Shown here: positions 4,286 to 6,594 of the stretch, one piece after another
How the letters are laid out: every line of letters starts with the position of its first letter
Numbering within the stretch: position 1 is the first letter of the stretch
Assembly (NCBI GenBank): GCA_020853995.1
Contig: JADYXV010000347.1
Coordinates: forward strand, 1-6,594
Length of the DNA: 6,594 nt
Reading direction: 5' to 3'
Source: Novosphingobium sp.
Lineage (GTDB): Bacteria > Pseudomonadota > Alphaproteobacteria > Sphingomonadales > Sphingomonadaceae
The notes under the pieces: generated by a model
Told to the model about the DNA's origin: nothing
What the model saw: only the letters and a program-made list of their open reading frames with translations
Database searches by the model: none
Made by a program: the position numbers and the translations under genes

Positions 4286-6097
4286 TTACACCACTTCCGA
4301 AGTCGGGACCGGCTGCGCGGTCGTGTTCGCCACAAGGACGCTAATCAGGTCTTCGAGGCTGATTGCGAGGCTGTCGCCGCGATTGACGCGATCCAGGATG
4401 TTGCGCACGGCCGAGATATTCGTGACCATGGCAACCGCCTCGGCCTTTTCTTCGTCGCGACGTTCGGTTGCATCGCGGCGCATCCCGGCAATCTCAAGCC
4501 TTAGCGCATCAATGCCGCCGCCGATCGTATCCTCTATGGCGGGGGTGACGACATCGGTCAGCGCAGCGTTTGTGGCGGCCAGAAGATCGACCGTCGAGCC
4601 GCCCAAAGACGTGATGACTTCGGTCTGGGCAATCGTGGCGTTCAACGCGGCAGCCTGCGCATCGGCACTGGCAGCAAGGGCGTTCGCGCCACCGATAGCG
4701 CTATCAGCGCCGGACGACACCATGCCAATGGCACGGCGATAGTCCAGACTGCTACGGGCATTTTCCTTGGCCGATGCAAGGAACGCCTGCGCATCCCCGA
4801 TGAACGACGAGAGGGAATTTTCGTTGCCCAACGCCGCCATGCGCGAAGTGCTCTGGAACTGCGCAAGGGTACGCGCGTATCCGTTGCCGGCAACCGCGCT
4901 TTCCTCGGTCAGGCTGGCCTTGTATTCGCGAATTTCCTGCGCAATGTCGCGGATGCGCTGGGCCATATCCGAAAGGCCGGAAACCGTTTCGCGCAACGAA
5001 TTGGTGTATTCCTCGGCCGCTGCGCGCGCCTTTTCCTCGGCCGCCTGCCGATCTTCCTCGGCAAAGATGCGGGACATCAACGCGCGGTTCGTCGGGTCGA
5101 GCGCCGACAATTCACGTTCGCGCAATGCGGCGGTGTCGCCGATCAGTTGCAGCCAGCGCGATTGCAGCCCGTCCGCCTCGTCCGCAATAGCCTTGGCCTT
5201 GGCGGCTGCGGCAGCCTCATCTTCAAGGGCATGGATGCGCTGGACAAGCGCGCGGTTGCTGGCGTCAACAGCCGCAAGTTCGCGTTCACGGATGGCTACC
5301 GTGTTGCCGGTCAACTGGTCGATACGATCTTGCAGGCCACGCGCTTCGTCCGCGATCTTCTGTTGCGCGGCAGCCAGTTCCTCGGCCGCCTTCTTCTGGT
5401 CTTGCAGTGCCCAGATTTCCAACTGAATGGCGCGGTGGCTTTCGTCCATCGCCTGCAACTGGTGAAGCCGCAGGACGCTTTCGCGCCCCTGTTCGGCCCA
5501 CAGTTCCTTAAGCAATTCAATACGCCCAGCTTCAAGGGTTGCGGCGGCCTCGGTTGCGGCGGCTTGATCCTTAAGCGCGTTGACGCGCTCTTGCAGGGGG
5601 CGCAGGGATGCGTCCATTTGCTCAAGTTCCATGGCGCGCGTGGCGGCAAGCGCCTGCGACGCCCGCCCTGTGAGTTCCATTATCTGGATTTCCAGTTCAC
5701 GGCCCGCACGGGTCTTTTCTGACGCCGCTTTCGCCGCTTCATTGGCAGCATCGACGCGCTTCAATCCGGTCAGGCGTTCCAGTTCAGCCAATTCAGCAGC
5801 CGTTGCACCGGCTTCGGCAAAAATCGTCGCCCTGCCATCGTGCCACTTGGTGATTGCGTCCTGCGCCCACTTCGCCGGATCGTCCTTTTGCGCCAGTTCG
5901 TCGAACACACCCTTGAACGAAAGCGCCTTCTGCAACTGCGCCTGAAAATCACCGTCCGCCATAATCAGGCGCTTCATGCTGTCAGACAGCCCGTCGAGGA
6001 CGCCTTGCTTGATGGCAACCTGAATTGCGTAGGCGATGGCCGATGCCTGGTCTTCACCAAAGTCCTGCACGCCAGCACCCTTTTTGGTGCGCCCCAT
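4286..6097 (-). CDS. Tail tape-measure protein, C-terminal part after the in-frame TAG
   Basis: This frame has 603 residues from the first ATG after the TAG. Residues 1-125 are an Ala-rich helical region (GRTKKGAGVQDFGEDQASAI near the start). Residues 135-367 hold four degenerate coiled-coil repeats with the core RERELaalDasNRALvqRI; the equivalent Asp residues are 162, 218, 278 and 334. Residues 400-500 (FQSTSRMAALGNENSLSSFI, then LDYRRAIGMV) match the conserved C-terminal part of tape-measure proteins of alpha- and gammaproteobacterial phages as I remember them. Residues 540-603 form a charged tail. The ATG at 6097 has only a weak upstream purine run (GACGAG), so independent initiation would be poor, although reinitiation after the nearby TAG is possible. 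The gene ends with TAA, one base before the next ATG. Tape-measure identity is confident; the start is not, because the natural gene very probably continues upstream in frame. Confidence 0.8.
   Translation of the reverse strand: MGRTKKGAGVQDFGEDQASAIAYAIQVAIKQGVLDGLSDSMKRLIMADGDFQAQLQKALSFKGVFDELAQKDDPAKWAQDAITKWHDGRATIFAEAGATAAELAELERLTGLKRVDAANEAAKAASEKTRAGRELEIQIMELTGRASQALAATRAMELEQMDASLRPLQERVNALKDQAAATEAAATLEAGRIELLKELWAEQGRESVLRLHQLQAMDESHRAIQLEIWALQDQKKAAEELAAAQQKIADEARGLQDRIDQLTGNTVAIRERELAAVDASNRALVQRIHALEDEAAAAAKAKAIADEADGLQSRWLQLIGDTAALRERELSALDPTNRALMSRIFAEEDRQAAEEKARAAAEEYTNSLRETVSGLSDMAQRIRDIAQEIREYKASLTEESAVAGNGYARTLAQFQSTSRMAALGNENSLSSFIGDAQAFLASAKENARSSLDYRRAIGMVSSGADSAIGGANALAASADAQAAALNATIAQTEVITSLGGSTVDLLAATNAALTDVVTPAIEDTIGGGIDALRLEIAGMRRDATERRDEEKAEAVAMVTNISAVRNILDRVNRGDSLAISLEDLISVLVANTTAQPVPTSEVV
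4997..5695 (-). repeat. Four degenerate coiled-coil repeats in the tape measure
   Basis: Residues 135-367 of the downstream tape-measure frame hold four units of about 56-60 residues. Aligned Asp residues at 162, 218, 278 and 334, and again at 177, 233, 293 and 349, give DNA periods of 168, 180 and 168 bases. The last two units are the most alike: both read LQ-x4-QL, then RERELaalD, NRAL and RI. The units have diverged, which suggests old duplication rather than a recent tandem copy. In tape measures, helical repeats of this kind add physical length. Confidence 0.75.
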
Positions 6098-6118
6098 GCC
6101 GGTCTCGTCAACGCGATA

Positions 6119-6121
6119 CTA
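6119..6121 (-). other. In-frame amber codon (TAG) interrupting the tape-measure frame
   Basis: The minus-strand codons read AAG AAG TAG TAT CGC GTT GAC. The frame is open on both sides, about 157 codons upstream to the window edge and 610 downstream. The following base is T, not the C of the best-known readthrough contexts. One base change would give a sense codon such as TAC, TAT, AAG or CAG. The fibre gene also ends in TAG, at a position that looks like its natural end, so TAG still appears to mean stop in this genome. Confidence 0.9.
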
Positions 6122-6594
6122 CTTCTTGCGCATCCCGATGCTGACTTTTGCATTGCCGGCAAGATCGGCCCCAAGCGTTTCGGCCACACCCGCAAGGCCC
6201 GCAATGACGCTATCCGCCATGCCGCCCGCGATCTTCTTGAGGCTGGACTTGTTGCCGGTGATGGCTGTTTCCATCGCCTCGCCAGCTATGATGCTGTCCG
6301 TGGCGCTGGCCTTGGGGGTTTTCTTGAGCATCCCGCCGATGATGCCGCCCAGAAGCCCGCCCGCAATCGCGCCGAGCGGCCCGGCGAATTTGCCAAGGCC
6401 CTTCATGACGCTCTCCAGCCCTTTCGTGAGAACCTTCTCGCCCAGAACTTGACCCAGCCCGCCGACGATTGCTCCGCCTGTAGAACTGCCGGTTAGCGAA
6501 CCAAATGCGCCTCCTGTCTTAGCGCCTTGGGAAAACATTTTCCCAATGACGCCGAATTTTCCACCGAGATCGTCAGCAACGGCTGCAATTTGGC
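6119..6594 (-). CDS. Tail tape-measure protein, internal part up to an in-frame TAG (5' end outside window)
   Basis: The frame is open to the window edge, so the ATG at 6538 is internal; codons before it read QIAAVADDLGGKFGVIGK. About 157 residues are visible. The segment is rich in Gly and Ala, with a strongly hydrophobic stretch (GPLGAIAGGLLGGIIGGMLK) followed by small-residue helices. This is typical of the region of siphovirus tape-measure proteins before the C-terminal coiled-coil part. Tape measures fill the tail tube, set tail length and leave the virion during DNA entry. The frame ends with VSIGMRKK and then TAG at 6121-6119. It continues in the same frame as YRVDETG and joins the next feature, with only 21 bases between the stop and the next ATG. 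From memory, relatives run straight through this point, so I read both pieces as one gene carrying a nonsense codon. Family assignment is fairly sure; whether the product is truncated, read through or restarted cannot be told. Confidence 0.75.
   Translation of the reverse strand, partial: QIAAVADDLGGKFGVIGKMFSQGAKTGGAFGSLTGSSTGGAIVGGLGQVLGEKVLTKGLESVMKGLGKFAGPLGAIAGGLLGGIIGGMLKKTPKASATDSIIAGEAMETAITGNKSSLKKIAGGMADSVIAGLAGVAETLGADLAGNAKVSIGMRKK
6527..6546. repeat. Inverted repeat with 9-base arms and 2-base centre inside the tape measure
   Basis: The plus strand reads TTGGGAAAA CA TTTTCCCAA, a perfect pair of 9-base arms. It lies inside coding sequence and encodes IGKMFSQ. For equal base frequencies, arms of this length at one fixed loop size would be expected about 0.025 times in a window this long. 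In RNA it could form a stem of about 8 pairs with a 4-base loop. No function is known to me. Confidence 0.7.

Noticed and set aside
5574..5589. Inverted repeat AGCGCGT-TG-ACGCGCT
   Set aside because: Seven-base GC-rich arms are expected by chance in a window of this size and composition; it lies within tape-measure coding sequence.
5840..6496. Plus-strand open frame of 218 codons opposite the tape measure
   Set aside because: It is a GC-rich shadow of the real frame with no recognisable content; it also spans both sides of the TAG without relation to it.
6536..6538. ATG at 6538 as the start of a 139-residue gene
   Set aside because: The frame is open upstream to the window edge with plausible coding sequence, and the ATG sits in the centre of an inverted repeat with no ribosome site.
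1..6594. Whole-genome amber reassignment (TAG as sense codon)
   Set aside because: Only one TAG interrupts a gene in the window, and the fibre ends naturally at a TAG. A recoded phage would show many in-frame TAG codons.

Overview
The window is the late tail-and-lysis part of a double-stranded DNA tailed phage or prophage. Every gene that can be supported lies on the minus strand, so transcription runs from high to low coordinates. The tape-measure protein points to a long-tailed (siphovirus-like) virion. The DNA is visibly GC-rich, and the proteins look like those I remember from prophages of Alphaproteobacteria, most probably Sphingomonadales. That host assignment is inference from memory, with no search behind it.

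Layout in transcription order. (1) 6594-4286: the C-terminal part of a tail tape-measure protein, interrupted by one in-frame TAG at 6121-6119. (2) 4284-3235: a 349-residue tail protein with two small aromatic modules resembling chitin-type carbohydrate-binding modules. (3) 3234-1846: a 462-residue tail fibre ending in a large polyglycine domain. (4) 1836-1423: a small two-part protein resembling tail-fibre accessory or assembly proteins. (5) 1426-1190: a 78-residue conserved phage protein of unknown function. (6) 1200-937: a small protein with one membrane segment and a coiled coil. (7) 940-680: a holin-like protein with two membrane segments. (8) 693-82: a lysozyme-type (GH24) endolysin with an N-terminal signal-anchor. 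(9) 85-1: the start of a cysteine-rich protein that leaves the window.

The genes are packed without gaps. Stops and starts touch or overlap from the tape measure to the window edge (ATGA, GTGA, and overlaps of 11 and 14 bases). I see no promoter, terminator, tRNA or insertion sequence, so this looks like one late operon with translational coupling. The upstream half builds the tail and its host-binding tip. The downstream half opens the membrane, degrades the wall and releases progeny.

Three things stand out from an ordinary tail-lysis cassette. First, the TAG splits what looks like one tape-measure reading frame. Second, a perfect 26-bp palindrome at 2655-2680 lies inside the fibre gene, in the segment between two polyglycine runs. 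Third, a 9+2+9 inverted repeat at 6527-6546 lies inside the tape-measure coding sequence. I found no clear evidence of a wholly new system.
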